From NCBI RefSeq assembly GCF_008107645.1, contig NZ_SDGY01000001.1:777630-841629 (forward strand): a stretch of 64,000 nucleotides of DNA, read 5' to 3'. The position numbers and the translations under genes are program-made. The notes beneath the pieces were generated by a model. The model saw only the letters and a list, made by a program, of their open reading frames with translations. It was not told the origin of the DNA and did not search any database. This DNA comes from Leuconostoc litchii (lineage in GTDB: Bacteria > Bacillota > Bacilli > Lactobacillales > Lactobacillaceae). Of this stretch, positions 16,580-27,001 are shown in pieces. The first letter of the stretch is position 1, and the number at the start of each line of letters is the position of its first letter.

Positions 16580-17557
16580 TTACTTTCTATCTTCTATATT
16601 TTCAAGCTGTTCTTCTAAACGTTGCTCAGCTTCAATCTGTGCCTCGACGGTTTCAATTCGAGGAACCGCAACTGCACGTTTCATCTGCAATTGACGATCG
16701 GCATCAAGAAATTCACCTGAAACACTAACCGTATTCATTAAGTTAATGAAAGCTTTGGGATCAATGCGATGAACGACTTCTTGCATTTCAAATAATTCAT
16801 AACGTGATAAAACCATCATTAATGTCGTTGAATCACGCTTTGTATATGCACCTCTTGATGGGATAATTGTAATACCACGAATCAAATCTTTATGCAACTC
16901 AGCAACAACTTCATCCCCCTTTGAAGTAACAATCATCGCTGTCAACTTTTGATAACTAGTATACAATGTATCGACAACACGGCCAGTTGCATAGATACCA
17001 ACAATTGTAAATAGTGCACTTTGCCATCCAATAAAAGAGCCTGCAATAATAACTACAGCAAAATTAATCACATTCATCAATACCCCGATAGATTTTCCGG
17101 TACGTTTTTGAACAACCATCGCTACGATGTCCATGCCACCCGTTGAAAATCCATATCGCATGGCTACTCCGATTGAAGCACCAATTAGTAACCCACCAAA
17201 CAAAGAAGCTAATAATGGATCATTAGTTAAAGCTTGGGTTGGTGCTACAATTTGAATGACCGAAACAAATATTGAATTAGCGAAACTCAAAATCGTAAAC
17301 TTACCACCAATCATTTTCCAACCAACAATGCCAATAGGGATATTAAATATCATAATAAATGTTCCAGTAGGCAAGCTAACATGGAAAAAATGATGGGAGA
17401 ATATTGATAGCAATTGTGCAATACCATTGAACCCACTTGAAAAAATGCTATTAGGAATCAAAAAAGCATTTAATCCCACAACCTGTACAATTGCACTGGC
17501 AAAAAATACTAGCATTGTGAGCAGTATTTTGCGCCAGCTGATTTTAATATTCTTCAT
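16580..17557 (-). CDS. YitT family membrane protein (DUF161 + DUF2179)
   Basis: A 325-residue protein. The N-terminal half holds about five to six membrane helices with GFNGIAQLLSIF and the conserved RYGFSTGGMDIVAMVVQKRTG near residue 130. The C-terminal soluble DUF2179 domain (about 215-295) contains GITIIPSRGAYTKRDSTTLM. The tail is a charged helix rich in Glu. YitT-family proteins are of unknown function, possibly transporters. I chose ATG 17557 with TTGGAGTG upstream; the in-frame TTG lies inside that ribosome site. The gene ends 27 bases before the tautomerase and may share its transcript. Confidence 0.88.
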   Translation of the reverse strand: MKNIKISWRKILLTMLVFFASAIVQVVGLNAFLIPNSIFSSGFNGIAQLLSIFSHHFFHVSLPTGTFIMIFNIPIGIVGWKMIGGKFTILSFANSIFVSVIQIVAPTQALTNDPLLASLFGGLLIGASIGVAMRYGFSTGGMDIVAMVVQKRTGKSIGVLMNVINFAVVIIAGSFIGWQSALFTIVGIYATGRVVDTLYTSYQKLTAMIVTSKGDEVVAELHKDLIRGITIIPSRGAYTKRDSTTLMMVLSRYELFEMQEVVHRIDPKAFINLMNTVSVSGEFLDADRQLQMKRAVAVPRIETVEAQIEAEQRLEEQLENIEDRK

Positions 17558-17604
17558 TACCCAACACTCCAAAATTTGAAATTATATTATTCTTTATGAT
17601 AACA

Positions 17605-17634
17605 AAAAAAGTCGCCACAATGTTCACGACTTTA
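17605..17634 (-). terminator. Terminator of the lemA-htpX operon
   Basis: Stem AAAGTCG / CGACTTT around 17610-17633, followed by TTTTTT on the minus strand. Confidence 0.75.
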
Positions 17635-17662
17635 AACAATATGCTGTTAAAAATCAGCTATT

Positions 17663-18556
17663 TTACATTTTTTCTAATCGCGCGATTCGCTCTTCAAGCG
17701 GTGGATGCGTATCAAATAAATGTTCCTTGTTTTTCAATGGATTACTGATATATAATGCTGCTGACGAGGGATCCACATCTTTCATAGGCTGTGCACTCCC
17801 TAACTTACGTAATGCTGAAATCAACCCTTGCGGATTTCGAGTTAATTCTGCACTACCGGCGTCAGCAAGATATTCTCGGTTACGAGAAATCGCCATTTGA
17901 ATGGCTGCCGCTGCAAGAGGTGCTAAGACCATCATTAAAATGGAAAACACCAATAAAAGTACCTGTAGACCGCCACCACCATTACGATCATCATCTCGAC
18001 GTCTATCACCACTGCCCCAAAACCACCAATTACCACCAATATTAGTTAATAATGTAATTGCAGCAGACAAAGCCAAGGCAATAGTAGAAATCCTAATATC
18101 ATAGTTACGTACGTGACTCATTTCGTGTCCAATAACACCTTCTAATTCACTACGATTCATGATTTTAAGCAACCCTGTTGTTGCTGCAACTGCTGCATGT
18201 TCAGGATTATTACCTGTAGCAAAGGCATTCGGGCTGTCATCATTAATGATGAAAACACGAGGCATTGGTACTCTAGCAACCATTGCCATATCCTCAACTG
18301 TATGCCACAATTCTGGTGCCTGCTCAGCATTCTTGATTTCATGACCATTATTCATCGCCATCACTACATTTGTAGAATTACTAACCATAATCAAAGTATA
18401 GATTGCACCAATAACAATAGCTGCAATAACACCTGTTTCTAACGATCCAAGCAATAAGTATCCTACCGCAGCGCCGACTAGAGCAACTAAAACAAAAAAT
18501 ATTAATAAGAGTACAACTGTACGCCGTTTATTTGATTGTATTTGTTGATACAACAT
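17663..18556 (-). CDS. htpX: HtpX-family membrane zinc metalloprotease (M48)
   Basis: A 297-residue membrane protease. Two helices at residues about 15-55 precede the cytosolic catalytic site [11 protein letters not shown] (HExxH, about residue 140). Further helices follow (about 150-172 and 193-215), then the downstream glutamate region [17 protein letters not shown]. It degrades misfolded membrane proteins. Its start overlaps the lemA stop by one base (TAATG), so the two are translationally coupled, as in many Firmicutes. A Gly/Asp/Arg-rich loop ([16 protein letters not shown]) sits between helices. Confidence 0.95.
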   Translation of the reverse strand: MLYQQIQSNKRRTVVLLLIFFVLVALVGAAVGYLLLGSLETGVIAAIVIGAIYTLIMVSNSTNVVMAMNNGHEIKNAEQAPELWHTVEDMAMVARVPMPRVFIINDDSPNAFATGNNPEHAAVAATTGLLKIMNRSELEGVIGHEMSHVRNYDIRISTIALALSAAITLLTNIGGNWWFWGSGDRRRDDDRNGGGGLQVLLLVFSILMMVLAPLAAAAIQMAISRNREYLADAGSAELTRNPQGLISALRKLGSAQPMKDVDPSSAALYISNPLKNKEHLFDTHPPLEERIARLEKM

Positions 18557-19104
18557 TAGAACTTGACCGTAGGTGCTTCTTTCTCAACTTCTGGAACCTG
18601 TAAAAATTCACTAGGTTCAAAATGATGAATTCCAGCAACTATGTTACTTGGGAATTGTTGCAACTTTGTATTATATAGAGCTGTTGTTGAATTAAATAAT
18701 TGACGTGAATAAGCAATCTTATTTTCTGTATTTGTCAATTCTTCTTGTAACTTAACAAAGTTTGCATTAGCTTTTAAATCTGGATAAGCTTCCGCACGAG
18801 CAAAGAATCCAGATAAAGCTCCTGTCAATTGGTTGGAAGCTACCATTTTGTCAGCAGGTGTTGCTGCTTGTGCTACATCTTGGCGGAGCTTTGTGACCTC
18901 TTCCAATGTGCCACTCTCATGTTTTGCATAACCTTTTACAGTTTCCACCAAATTTGGAATCAAATCATTACGCCGCTTTAGTTGAACATCAATTTGACTC
19001 CAAGATTCTTTCGTTTGCATACGTGTTTTCACAAGTGAATTATAAATGCTAACCCACGCGATAACAATTACAATAATAACTGCAATAACAATTAATAGTA
19101 CCAT
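18556..19104 (-). CDS. lemA: LemA family protein
   Basis: A 182-residue protein with an N-terminal membrane anchor (about 2-22) and a helical LemA domain: [37 protein letters not shown], the [19 protein letters not shown] motif and [15 protein letters not shown]. The family has a helical-bundle fold outside or on the membrane; its function is not established, but it is consistently paired with HtpX. GAGGAG lies before ATG 19104. Two unrecognised genes precede it, probably in the same operon. Confidence 0.95.
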   Translation of the reverse strand: MVLLIVIAVIIVIVIAWVSIYNSLVKTRMQTKESWSQIDVQLKRRNDLIPNLVETVKGYAKHESGTLEEVTKLRQDVAQAATPADKMVASNQLTGALSGFFARAEAYPDLKANANFVKLQEELTNTENKIAYSRQLFNSTTALYNTKLQQFPSNIVAGIHHFEPSEFLQVPEVEKEAPTVKF

Positions 19105-19134
19105 AACACTCCTCTTTCTACTTAAAAAATATTT

Positions 19135-20049
19135 TTAATCTACAAAAACTGCACGTTTATCTTTTAGTCCAACTTCGTTAAACCACTTAGTGTACCACCT
19201 AGCAAAAAAAGGTAGTTGTTGAAATAATGTATAAATCGTCACACATTTATTACTATCAATGATATCATATTGCCATACAGCATGCTGCTGATTATCATAT
19301 TGTTGCGTAATTTCCAAAGATACTGCTCCAATATTCAAAGTGACACCATCTCTTTTATTTTTCAGTAACGTTAACACAAAATTTTGCTTCGCAGCCCCAA
19401 CAAAAAGCGCATCTAATACTTCTGCAGATATATCTTTACTTTGCATAATCAAATTATTATTATGTTCAGCATCTAGTCCTGTGATATCAATTGCATAGCC
19501 ACTTTTTTCTAGTAAAACAACGATAGCGGTTAAGCGTTTTTGAAAGGCAGTTAGCGCATCAACACCAGCAATCTGAAGTGCTTCGGTTTGTACTAATTTC
19601 ATAAAATCAACGGTATCTAAATAAAATCTTTTATTCAACAAATCCCAATAAGCAACTCTTAAGTCTTGAGATATTTCTTCTAAATAATAACCACCAGCAG
19701 CTAAAGGAGCCTTCGTAAATCGAAAAGCCGCATTAGGAAATTCTTCAAAATGAATTTCTACTACTTTTTGCATTTTTGGCAAAATGACCGCAGTAGAAGA
19801 CAGTGACGCCATTTGCGCTAACTTTGAAAAAGCAACTGTAATCCAATGTGTACTAGGATACCAATGTTCATTAGCTACTCGTACCATTTCAGATTGATGA
19901 ACGTCGAAAGCTAAAATTTTTTTGGTAATATCTAGTATAACTTCTGCTTGATCAGCTTCAGATAACAGTTCAACTAGAACTTGCCATCGTTGAAAAAGGT
20001 CTAAATCTTTTTTTAATTGTTGTGAATAACTATAACTATCAAAATTCAT
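19135..20049 (-). CDS. Uncharacterised protein upstream of lemA
   Basis: I do not recognise this family. The 304-residue product has no signal peptide or clear membrane helix. It appears alpha/beta, with stretches such as ALAAGGYYLEEISQDLRVAY around residue 115 and a hydrophobic LFQQLPFFARWYTKWFNEVG near the C terminus that could be amphipathic. There are no cysteine clusters or nucleotide-binding motifs. It starts one base after the stop of the coiled-coil gene and ends 30 bases before lemA, so an operon of four genes is likely. A role with LemA/HtpX at the membrane is guesswork from position alone. Confidence 0.75.
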   Translation of the reverse strand: MNFDSYSYSQQLKKDLDLFQRWQVLVELLSEADQAEVILDITKKILAFDVHQSEMVRVANEHWYPSTHWITVAFSKLAQMASLSSTAVILPKMQKVVEIHFEEFPNAAFRFTKAPLAAGGYYLEEISQDLRVAYWDLLNKRFYLDTVDFMKLVQTEALQIAGVDALTAFQKRLTAIVVLLEKSGYAIDITGLDAEHNNNLIMQSKDISAEVLDALFVGAAKQNFVLTLLKNKRDGVTLNIGAVSLEITQQYDNQQHAVWQYDIIDSNKCVTIYTLFQQLPFFARWYTKWFNEVGLKDKRAVFVD

Positions 20050-20050
20050 A

Positions 20051-20899
20051 TTATTTCTTCTGCAACAAAGTGCTTAAATAATCAATATAGCAATGATTTA
20101 CCTTCCGAATAAAGTCATCAATTGTCTCAAAATTAGATAAAATTTCTTCCAGCTCTAAATGCCGCAAGGCATCCTCTTTTTCTAATTGAATCATTTCAGT
20201 TTCATGTTCAGATAATTTATCCTTAACCTGAGGTACGCGCTGTTGTGAAGCCAGTAATAGATCACGCTTGTTTTCTAACTCTTCACGAGCTTTTTTATCT
20301 GTACGTCCAAGTAAACCAGATTTATTTTCTTTTAATTGTTCTAATTGGTCGTTTAAAACTTGAACCTCTAAATTACGCTTGGTTTCATCATCTAAAAATG
20401 TTTGTAACCCATCCACAATCTGTTTAATTTCACGAATTTGAATATCATTAATATTGCTGCCAGTTGGTAACTTAAGCGTTTCTTGCCACTCTCCTATCAT
20501 TTTATCATCAATAGACAATGTGATTGATAAGACATCAAGCGTTGCAAACTGTCGATGATTCCACCAATTACCAATATAAACTTGATATATTGAAGGCTCA
20601 TCCTTAGATACAACCAACTCAAAAAAATGAAATGTATTTTTTAAATATTTCACTAATTCTGGTGCTAAAAAAGTTGCCAGTTCATTTTGAACATCCGTCA
20701 CCATTTGAGCTAACAAGGCGTTAGAATCCGCATGAGTACGTTGTCGAACCTGTTCATTAAATTTTTTTGAGTCTAATAATTCATACACTTGAGGCAACTG
20801 TTGGTTCATGATAGCAGACTGCAGTTGCCCTAGATACATAATTTTACTATCAAGTTGATTAATCAATTCTGGCTGCAACGCAGTTTGAGAATCTGTCAT
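20051..20899 (-). CDS. Uncharacterised coiled-coil protein, first gene of the lemA-htpX cluster
   Basis: A 282-residue soluble protein I cannot assign. The N-terminal two thirds look globular (HFFELVVSKDEPSIYQVYIG, WWNHRQFATLDVLSITLSID). Residues about 175-255 form a charged coiled coil (LNDQLEQLKENKSGLLGRTD, then KLSEHETEMIQLEKEDALRH). A short C-terminal helix ends in LQKK. GGAGG lies about 11 bases before ATG 20899. It heads the probable operon with the 304-residue protein, lemA and htpX. The coiled coil suggests a scaffold or partner protein; no enzymatic motif is visible. Confidence 0.75.
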   Translation of the reverse strand: MTDSQTALQPELINQLDSKIMYLGQLQSAIMNQQLPQVYELLDSKKFNEQVRQRTHADSNALLAQMVTDVQNELATFLAPELVKYLKNTFHFFELVVSKDEPSIYQVYIGNWWNHRQFATLDVLSITLSIDDKMIGEWQETLKLPTGSNINDIQIREIKQIVDGLQTFLDDETKRNLEVQVLNDQLEQLKENKSGLLGRTDKKAREELENKRDLLLASQQRVPQVKDKLSEHETEMIQLEKEDALRHLELEEILSNFETIDDFIRKVNHCYIDYLSTLLQKK

Positions 20900-21007
20900 T
20901 GTTAGGCCTCCACTGAAAGCTAAATTTTAAACCTAATTTCAGCATACCTTATCTGAGCACTAAAAAATACTCTCTTAATAGTTTTTTATTCAAATTTATA
21001 TTTTTTA

Positions 21008-21036
21008 ACAAAAAAACGATGATTAATCATCGTTTT
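21008..21036 (-). terminator. Terminator overlapping the end of the flippase gene
   Basis: ACGATGATTAATCATCGT palindrome (21016-21033) followed by TTTTTTTG on the minus strand; the flippase stop codon is inside the stem. Confidence 0.8.
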
Positions 21037-22967
21037 GAGCGCAATATTTTTGGAACGTATTTGATTTTATTTCCTAATAATTCATTTGCTAGACCCATAC
21101 GTAAATACATAGCAATTAATAAAAATGCACCTACAGATACAGCTATAAATGTTGTCATCGTAACAGAAAATTTCGTGTCTGTTGGGAAGATCAAATTGCC
21201 TAAAGTGAAAGAAATAGCATAAGCTACAATAGCCATGATACCGGAGGCCATGAACATTTGCCACAACTCCTTCCCTATCATACCAAACGAAACACCGTAC
21301 ACCTTTTTCAAAAAATCTAACATGTATAGTATAGAAATGAACATACCAATAACACTTGTTATCAACGCACCCATCCCTTCAAAATAACGAATTAATGGGA
21401 TTTGAAGGACAATTTTAATGATAATACCAATAAAGAATGCCTTCATAACAATTCTTACTTCAGATAAAGCTTGTAGTACAAATGCCAGTAGCATGAACAG
21501 GCTAAATACCAACGCTAATATTGTTGAGTACTGAAGCATGTAAATACCTTCTTGATTAGAAGATTCAATTGGGTAAAACATTTTGTACAGTGGTCCAGCA
21601 ATAGCATACATGCCCAAGGCACTAGGCAACATAATGAGCGAAAATAGTTTGAACACTTGCTTTAGCTGGTCTTGAATAATCTCGTAAGTCAAAGCTGCCT
21701 TACTGCCTGATAGCATTGGTAACGCCGTAGAGGCTATACTCGTTGAAAATGGCACAATAATCATAATTAGCTTATTCGGATTCGCACTGAACAATGAAAA
21801 CTTTTCCAATAATTCTGACTTAGAAAGTGCAAAGAAATGATTCATAATACTAAAAAACGAATACTGGTCTACTGTCTGAAAGAGCGTTATTGCAGAACCA
21901 ATGATAATAAATGGCCATGACTCCTTCAAAATATTAAATACCAGACTCAGCGTTTTTGTATTTTCATGTGGCGTAGCATGAGAAATGGGCTTAGATAAAA
22001 TATGTCGATACTTCACCCATCCCCAGGCCAGCACAATCATACTAAAAATTGCACCAATAAATGCCGCAAAAGTAGATTGAACAACTACTCCCGTCCAATT
22101 ATTTGAATCGATTCTCAAAATAATAATCGCCATAACCAACATGTAGGCAACACGAGCAATTTGTTCGATAACCTGTGACATAGCAGATATGCTCATCAAC
22201 TGATGTCCTTGAAAGAGTCCTCGAATCATTGACATTAGTGGAAAAATTGCAACGGCTGGTGCCAAAGAGCGTAGCACAGGAACCACATCAGCATTATTAT
22301 TTGACAAAATTGGCGCAGCAGCATATAAAATGAACCCGAATACTATCCCAAGCAAAACGCCCAAAATCATTGACTGTCTCGTTAACTGTCTTGACCGATA
22401 TATATCATTTTTAGCACTTAATTCTGCAACGACTTTAGAAATCGCTGCTGGAATACCAAACGTAGCAATTGCCAAGAAAATAGCATAAATCGTATATCCC
22501 TGATTAAATAGCCCGTTTGCTCGCGTAGCATACGTGCCCAACATAGCCATCCACGGTATAAGATATATGACACCTAAAATACGTGACACCATGTTACCAA
22601 CGGATAGCCAAGCAGACCCTTTGATTAATGTCGCTTGATTACTGTTTTGACTATTTGGTGTGTTCTCAATTGATGATTCTTCCAATAATGCTGCTTCGGG
22701 AATCTGTAAATTTGGTTTTTTCTTGATAATTTTTTGACGAGCACGAGTATTTTTTTCTTTAATGGCCAAAATTTCTTCTTCAGTTGGTTGAAATAAAATC
22801 TCATTTTTATTTTTCCGCGTAAAGTTTGATCTCGCATTATGCTTTTCTTGTATGTGCCGTCCTGCTAATGATAGAATTTCATCAGCTGTTAACGTTTTAC
22901 CGTCAACATTTGTTTTATCAACGCGACTGCTATCGTTGGATTTTCTTGGACGTCGCTCATTCGTCAT
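21027..22967 (-). CDS. MOP-superfamily polysaccharide/lipid flippase with long cytoplasmic N terminus
   Basis: A 646-residue integral membrane protein of the MATE/MurJ/Wzx-like superfamily with about 14 helices. The hydrophobic region begins near residue 118 with LIKGSAWLSVGNMVSRILGV, typical of SpoVB/MurJ-like flippases. Residues 1-115 form a basic, polar tail (ERRPRKSNDSSRVDKTNVDG) of unknown role. It probably flips a lipid-linked envelope precursor, but MurJ, Wzx or teichoic acid roles cannot be separated by sequence. ATG 22967 has GAGG eight bases upstream; eleven upstream codons lack a better site. It is a single gene downstream of leuS. Confidence 0.85.
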   Translation of the reverse strand: MTNERRPRKSNDSSRVDKTNVDGKTLTADEILSLAGRHIQEKHNARSNFTRKNKNEILFQPTEEEILAIKEKNTRARQKIIKKKPNLQIPEAALLEESSIENTPNSQNSNQATLIKGSAWLSVGNMVSRILGVIYLIPWMAMLGTYATRANGLFNQGYTIYAIFLAIATFGIPAAISKVVAELSAKNDIYRSRQLTRQSMILGVLLGIVFGFILYAAAPILSNNNADVVPVLRSLAPAVAIFPLMSMIRGLFQGHQLMSISAMSQVIEQIARVAYMLVMAIIILRIDSNNWTGVVVQSTFAAFIGAIFSMIVLAWGWVKYRHILSKPISHATPHENTKTLSLVFNILKESWPFIIIGSAITLFQTVDQYSFFSIMNHFFALSKSELLEKFSLFSANPNKLIMIIVPFSTSIASTALPMLSGSKAALTYEIIQDQLKQVFKLFSLIMLPSALGMYAIAGPLYKMFYPIESSNQEGIYMLQYSTILALVFSLFMLLAFVLQALSEVRIVMKAFFIGIIIKIVLQIPLIRYFEGMGALITSVIGMFISILYMLDFLKKVYGVSFGMIGKELWQMFMASGIMAIVAYAISFTLGNLIFPTDTKFSVTMTTFIAVSVGAFLLIAMYLRMGLANELLGNKIKYVPKILRSKR

Positions 22968-23068
22968 GTTTGAAACCTCATTTTTAATTATGTACCCCAC
23001 TAAAGTGGGCTTTACTACTTAAACATTTAAATATAATAATAAAAATTGAACTTATGTTGCTAAGTATT

Positions 23069-25495
23069 TTAACTTACCACAATATTGACAAACTTTCCTG
23101 GAATAGCAATTACTTTACGAATTTCCTTACCAGTAATAAAGTTTTGCACATTTTCATCTGCTTTGGCAAGTTCAAGCATAGCATCTTTATCAGTATCACG
23201 CGCAACTGTGGCTTTACCACGAACTTTTCCATTAACTTGGAAAATAATTTCTAGAGTATCTTCAACAAGGTGACTATCATCATATGTTGGCCATTCAACA
23301 TAGCTAATATCATTTTCATGACCCAACCTTGCCCATAATTCTTCAGCTAAATGTGGAGCAATTGGTGCTAACATTTGCACGAAACCATTCATATACTCAA
23401 TTGGTAAAGCATCTGATTTATAAGCTTCATTTACAAAAACCATTAATTGAGAAATCGCAGTATTAAAACGCATATTCTCTAAATCATCAGAAACTTTTTT
23501 AACTGTCTGGTTATATATCTTATCTAAATCACCATTATTAACAGTTGTCACATGATCACGTAACTTGTCTTCGTCATCAATCAACAAGCGCCATACACGA
23601 TCTAACCAACGTCGTGAACCTGAAACACCGTCCTCTGACCAAGGCTTACTTTGCGTTAAGGGACCCATAAACATTTCATAAACACGTAATGTATCAGCAC
23701 CATAATTGTTAACAATTTCGTCAGGATTAACAACATTTCCCTTAGATTTAGACATTTTTTCGTGATTTTCACCTAAAATCATGCCCTGGTTCACTAACTT
23801 GTGGAATGGTTCTTTGGTTGGTACCACTCCTAAATCGTACAAAAACTTGTGCCAGAAGCGAGCGTACAATAAGTGCAAAACAGCGTGTTCTGCACCACCT
23901 ACATACAAATCAACATTCATCCAGTACTTTAATTTGTCCGCATCAGCCAACGCTTCTGAATTATGGGGATCAACATATCGCAAGAAATACCATGAAGAAC
24001 CCGCCCACTGTGGCATTGTATTTGTTTCGCGACGGCCTTTTACACCATCTTCACGCGTAACCGTTAACCAGTCAGTAGCATTAGCTAATGGTGATTCTCC
24101 TGTACCTGACGGCTTTAGTTGTTCTTGTGTCATTTCTGGCAAACGCAATGGTAATTCTGATTCCGGCACAAGTGTTTGTGTCCCATCTTCCCAATGAATC
24201 ACTGGGATAGGCTCACCCCAGTAACGTTGCCGTGAGAAAATCCAATCACGTAAGCGATAATTTATTTGCTTGTGCCCTGCACTATTTTCCGTCAACCAAT
24301 CTATTGCTTTGTCAATTGCTTCTTGCTTGCTTAAACCATCTAAGAAACCAGAATTAATGTGAACACCATCGCCTGTATAAGCCGCTTCCACAACATCTCC
24401 ACCTTCAATAACAGCTTTAATTGGCAAATCAAACTTTTTAGCAAATTCCCAGTCACGATTATCATGTGCAGGAACAGCCATAATAGCACCTGTACCATAA
24501 GAAGACAAAACGTAATCTGCAATCCAAATAGGTAATCTTTCCCCATTGATTGGGTTAATAGCATAAGCACCTGTAAATGCACCTGTCTTATCTTTATTTA
24601 AATCAGTACGTTCTAGGTCGGATTTTGTTTCTACCTCTTTTTTATAGTTGCTAATGACGTCTTTTTGCTCAGATGTGGTAATCACATCAACTAACTCGTG
24701 TTCTGGTGACAAGACCATATACTGTGCCCCAAATAATGTATCAGGACGCGTAGTATAAACTTCGATTTTCTTAGCAGAATTTTCAACATTGAAAGAAACC
24801 GATGCACCGACAGATTTTCCTATCCAATGACGCTGTTGCTCTTTAATTGCTTCTGGCCAGTCCAGGTCTTCTAAGTCTTCGAGTAATCGATCAGCATAAG
24901 CTGTAATGCGCAAAACCCATTGCTTCATTGGCTTGCGATAAACTGGATAGCCGCCACGTTCAGTCTTACCATCAATTACTTCTTCATTGGCAACTACGAT
25001 ACCACCACCTGGAAAATCAGGAGCCCAATTCACCATGATTTCGTCTTCATAAGCTAAGCCTTTTTCATACAGCTTTTCAAATATCCATTGCGACCATTTA
25101 TAGTATTCCGGATCGGTTGTATTAATTTCTCTTGACCAATCTATTGAAAAACCAAGTGATTTAATCTGATTTTTAAATACTTGTACGTTTTTATTTGTAA
25201 AACTTGCAGGGTTGTTACCAGTTTTAATTGCGTACTGTTCTGCTGGTAATCCAAATGCATCCCATCCCATTGGATGCAAAACATTAAACCCCTTCGCACG
25301 CTTATAACGACTCATAATATCAGTCGCCGTATAACCTTCAGGATGCCCGACATGTAGACCTTGACCAGAAGGATAAGGAAACATATCCATCACATAATAT
25401 TTTTCCTTTTCGGACTTATCTGATGCCTTGAATGTTTCGTGCTCATCCCAATATCTCTGCCATTTATTTTCAATAGATTTATGATCGTATACCAT
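23069..25495 (-). CDS. leuS: Leucyl-tRNA synthetase
   Basis: An 808-residue class I synthetase. The HIGH region [16 protein letters not shown] is near residue 41, the CP1 editing domain spans roughly 220-410 ([20 protein letters not shown] and the [20 protein letters not shown] motif), and the KMSKS loop is [16 protein letters not shown] near residue 580. The length is as expected. AGAAGGA precedes ATG 25495. Expression is under a T-box leader that senses uncharged tRNA-Leu. Confidence 0.97.
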   Translation of the reverse strand: MVYDHKSIENKWQRYWDEHETFKASDKSEKEKYYVMDMFPYPSGQGLHVGHPEGYTATDIMSRYKRAKGFNVLHPMGWDAFGLPAEQYAIKTGNNPASFTNKNVQVFKNQIKSLGFSIDWSREINTTDPEYYKWSQWIFEKLYEKGLAYEDEIMVNWAPDFPGGGIVVANEEVIDGKTERGGYPVYRKPMKQWVLRITAYADRLLEDLEDLDWPEAIKEQQRHWIGKSVGASVSFNVENSAKKIEVYTTRPDTLFGAQYMVLSPEHELVDVITTSEQKDVISNYKKEVETKSDLERTDLNKDKTGAFTGAYAINPINGERLPIWIADYVLSSYGTGAIMAVPAHDNRDWEFAKKFDLPIKAVIEGGDVVEAAYTGDGVHINSGFLDGLSKQEAIDKAIDWLTENSAGHKQINYRLRDWIFSRQRYWGEPIPVIHWEDGTQTLVPESELPLRLPEMTQEQLKPSGTGESPLANATDWLTVTREDGVKGRRETNTMPQWAGSSWYFLRYVDPHNSEALADADKLKYWMNVDLYVGGAEHAVLHLLYARFWHKFLYDLGVVPTKEPFHKLVNQGMILGENHEKMSKSKGNVVNPDEIVNNYGADTLRVYEMFMGPLTQSKPWSEDGVSGSRRWLDRVWRLLIDDEDKLRDHVTTVNNGDLDKIYNQTVKKVSDDLENMRFNTAISQLMVFVNEAYKSDALPIEYMNGFVQMLAPIAPHLAEELWARLGHENDISYVEWPTYDDSHLVEDTLEIIFQVNGKVRGKATVARDTDKDAMLELAKADENVQNFITGKEIRKVIAIPGKFVNIVVS

Positions 25496-25552
25496 ATTTT
25501 TTTCCTTCTTTATATGAAATATTCATGTTTTTAACTGTAGTACTACATTTGA

Positions 25553-25793
25553 AATAAAAAAGCCCTACATCACACCCAAAAGGCATGACATAGGGCGAAA
25601 ATTTTAATTTCGCGGTACCACCCATGTTCACGTATTTCTACGTCTCATTCATCTTAACGCGACAAACGTTGTAGGCTAAGTTACTTCACCTACAATTTAA
25701 TCAACTGAGTTCCGAACTTTGTTTGGTAAGTTTCCATCAACCACTTACTTTCTGAATGCCCCGCCATACGTATTAGTGTTGAACAATAATGTT
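25553..25793 (-). promoter_or_regulatory. T-box leader of leuS (probable CUC leucine specifier)
   Basis: The T-box sequence GGGTGGTACCGCG lies at 25623-25611. Upstream on the minus strand, a stem I region contains GTAAGTGGTTGATGG and GGAACTCAG, where CTC fits a leucine specifier codon. Downstream, the terminator GCCCTATGTCA / TGATGTAGGGC with TTTTTT occupies 25596-25556. Uncharged tRNA-Leu should pair with the T-box and prevent termination. The specifier assignment is by position and fits leuS. Confidence 0.93.
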
Positions 25794-25836
25794 ACCATTA
25801 TAACACAATTTCTTATAATCAGGTATAATTGAATGC

Positions 25837-26481
25837 ATGACTATTCATAAAAATAAGTGTATATTAACAGTCTCTTTTGCAGGAATCGTTTTTTTGATTA
25901 TGGCGTTCGGTGTTAAAACTAACCCTAACTGGTTTCTAAAATTTGATCAGTTTCTGCAACAAATAATTCAGCAACACAATACCTTTACAAATGAATTTTT
26001 TATTAGTATGACAAATGTTGGCAGTGTATCTGCAGTCATGCTAGTATCTGCAGGGACTAGTGTTTATCTGATTTACAAACATCACTATCGTGAATTGCTG
26101 TTTTTATTATTCAATATAATCATTTCCACTGGTGTCATTACTCAAGTTATTAAACATTTGATTAAACGCCCACGTCCCCAGCCACAGCTCATTCTAGAGA
26201 GTGGATACAGTTTCCCTTCTGGTCATTCTATGGCAACTATTTTATTATATGGATCTTTAATTGTATTAATTAGTTATCATTTTAATCCTAGTATTTTAAA
26301 AAAAGTTAGTTTGGTGATTCTAATGAGCTTCATTGTTATTATTCCAATCAGTCGAGTATTTGTGAATGTCCATTATCCAAGTGACGTTATTGCAGGAATA
26401 TCACTTGGATATGTGCTACTCACGCTTTCCCGATTTTTCTTTCTTGACCTACATCTATTTTTCAAAAGGAGTTCTTCATGA
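25837..26481 (+). CDS. PAP2 superfamily membrane phosphatase
   Basis: A 214-residue, six-helix protein with all three phosphatase motifs: KHLIKRPRPQP (near 105), YSFPSGHSMATILLYG (near 125) and SRVFVNVHYPSDVIAGISLG (near 170). Such enzymes dephosphorylate lipids, for example undecaprenyl pyrophosphate or phosphatidylglycerophosphate; which one is not deducible. No Shine-Dalgarno precedes ATG 25837, and two TATAAT boxes end 17 and 7 bases upstream, so the mRNA may be leaderless or nearly so. It is the first gene of an operon with the methyltransferase (4-base overlap) and the cyclophilin. Confidence 0.88.
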   Translation: MTIHKNKCILTVSFAGIVFLIMAFGVKTNPNWFLKFDQFLQQIIQQHNTFTNEFFISMTNVGSVSAVMLVSAGTSVYLIYKHHYRELLFLLFNIIISTGVITQVIKHLIKRPRPQPQLILESGYSFPSGHSMATILLYGSLIVLISYHFNPSILKKVSLVILMSFIVIIPISRVFVNVHYPSDVIAGISLGYVLLTLSRFFFLDLHLFFKRSSS

Positions 26482-26999
26482 TTTTCACAAGCAATGCTTT
26501 TACACATCAATTAATCGAGCAAACTGTTAAAATTGGTGATATTGTTATTGATGGTACTACTGCTAATGGTGTTAATACAAGATTTTTAGCAACCCGCATT
26601 GGTAATTCAGGTAAAGTACTAAGCTATGCAACTACTAAGGATAATGCTAATGCCGCCGCTGCTTCTCTTTTCATGAGTGGCTTGTCCGACCGCGTTACAT
26701 TACTCGGAAAAACACTAGATAATCAATTTTTAGACGAACTTGGTCCACAAAATCAAGTCAGTGTCGCTATTTTTGATTATTCTGATGATGCACAAAATTC
26801 TAATGATTGCCCTATAAACTATATTGAACAAGTCAATCATGTATTACCACGTTTAACTCATAGTGGTCTGCTAATTATCAAATTCACTTCTACCCCTGTA
26901 GAATGGCAACAATATAATCAAAATTTACTTGATGCAGATTATTCAAAGGCAAGCTATCTCACAAAAAATATTGATACTCATATTATTGAAAGGATCTGA
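26478..26999 (+). CDS. Class I SAM-dependent methyltransferase, YtqB/MnmM family
   Basis: A 173-residue protein of the rRNA/tRNA methylase family (PF06962). In Bacillus the homologue MnmM (YtqB) methylates 5-aminomethyl-2-thiouridine in the tRNA wobble base. Motif I is present but altered: IVIDGTTANGVNTRFLATR, where the family normally reads DATxGNGxDTxFLA. Downstream, SVAIFDYSDD and the strand LLIIKF are retained. AAAGGAG is upstream and the ATG overlaps the PAP2 stop (ATGA). The altered SAM loop makes activity less certain. Confidence 0.75.
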   Translation: MIFTSNAFTHQLIEQTVKIGDIVIDGTTANGVNTRFLATRIGNSGKVLSYATTKDNANAAAASLFMSGLSDRVTLLGKTLDNQFLDELGPQNQVSVAIFDYSDDAQNSNDCPINYIEQVNHVLPRLTHSGLLIIKFTSTPVEWQQYNQNLLDADYSKASYLTKNIDTHIIERI

Positions 27000-27001
27000 C
27001 C

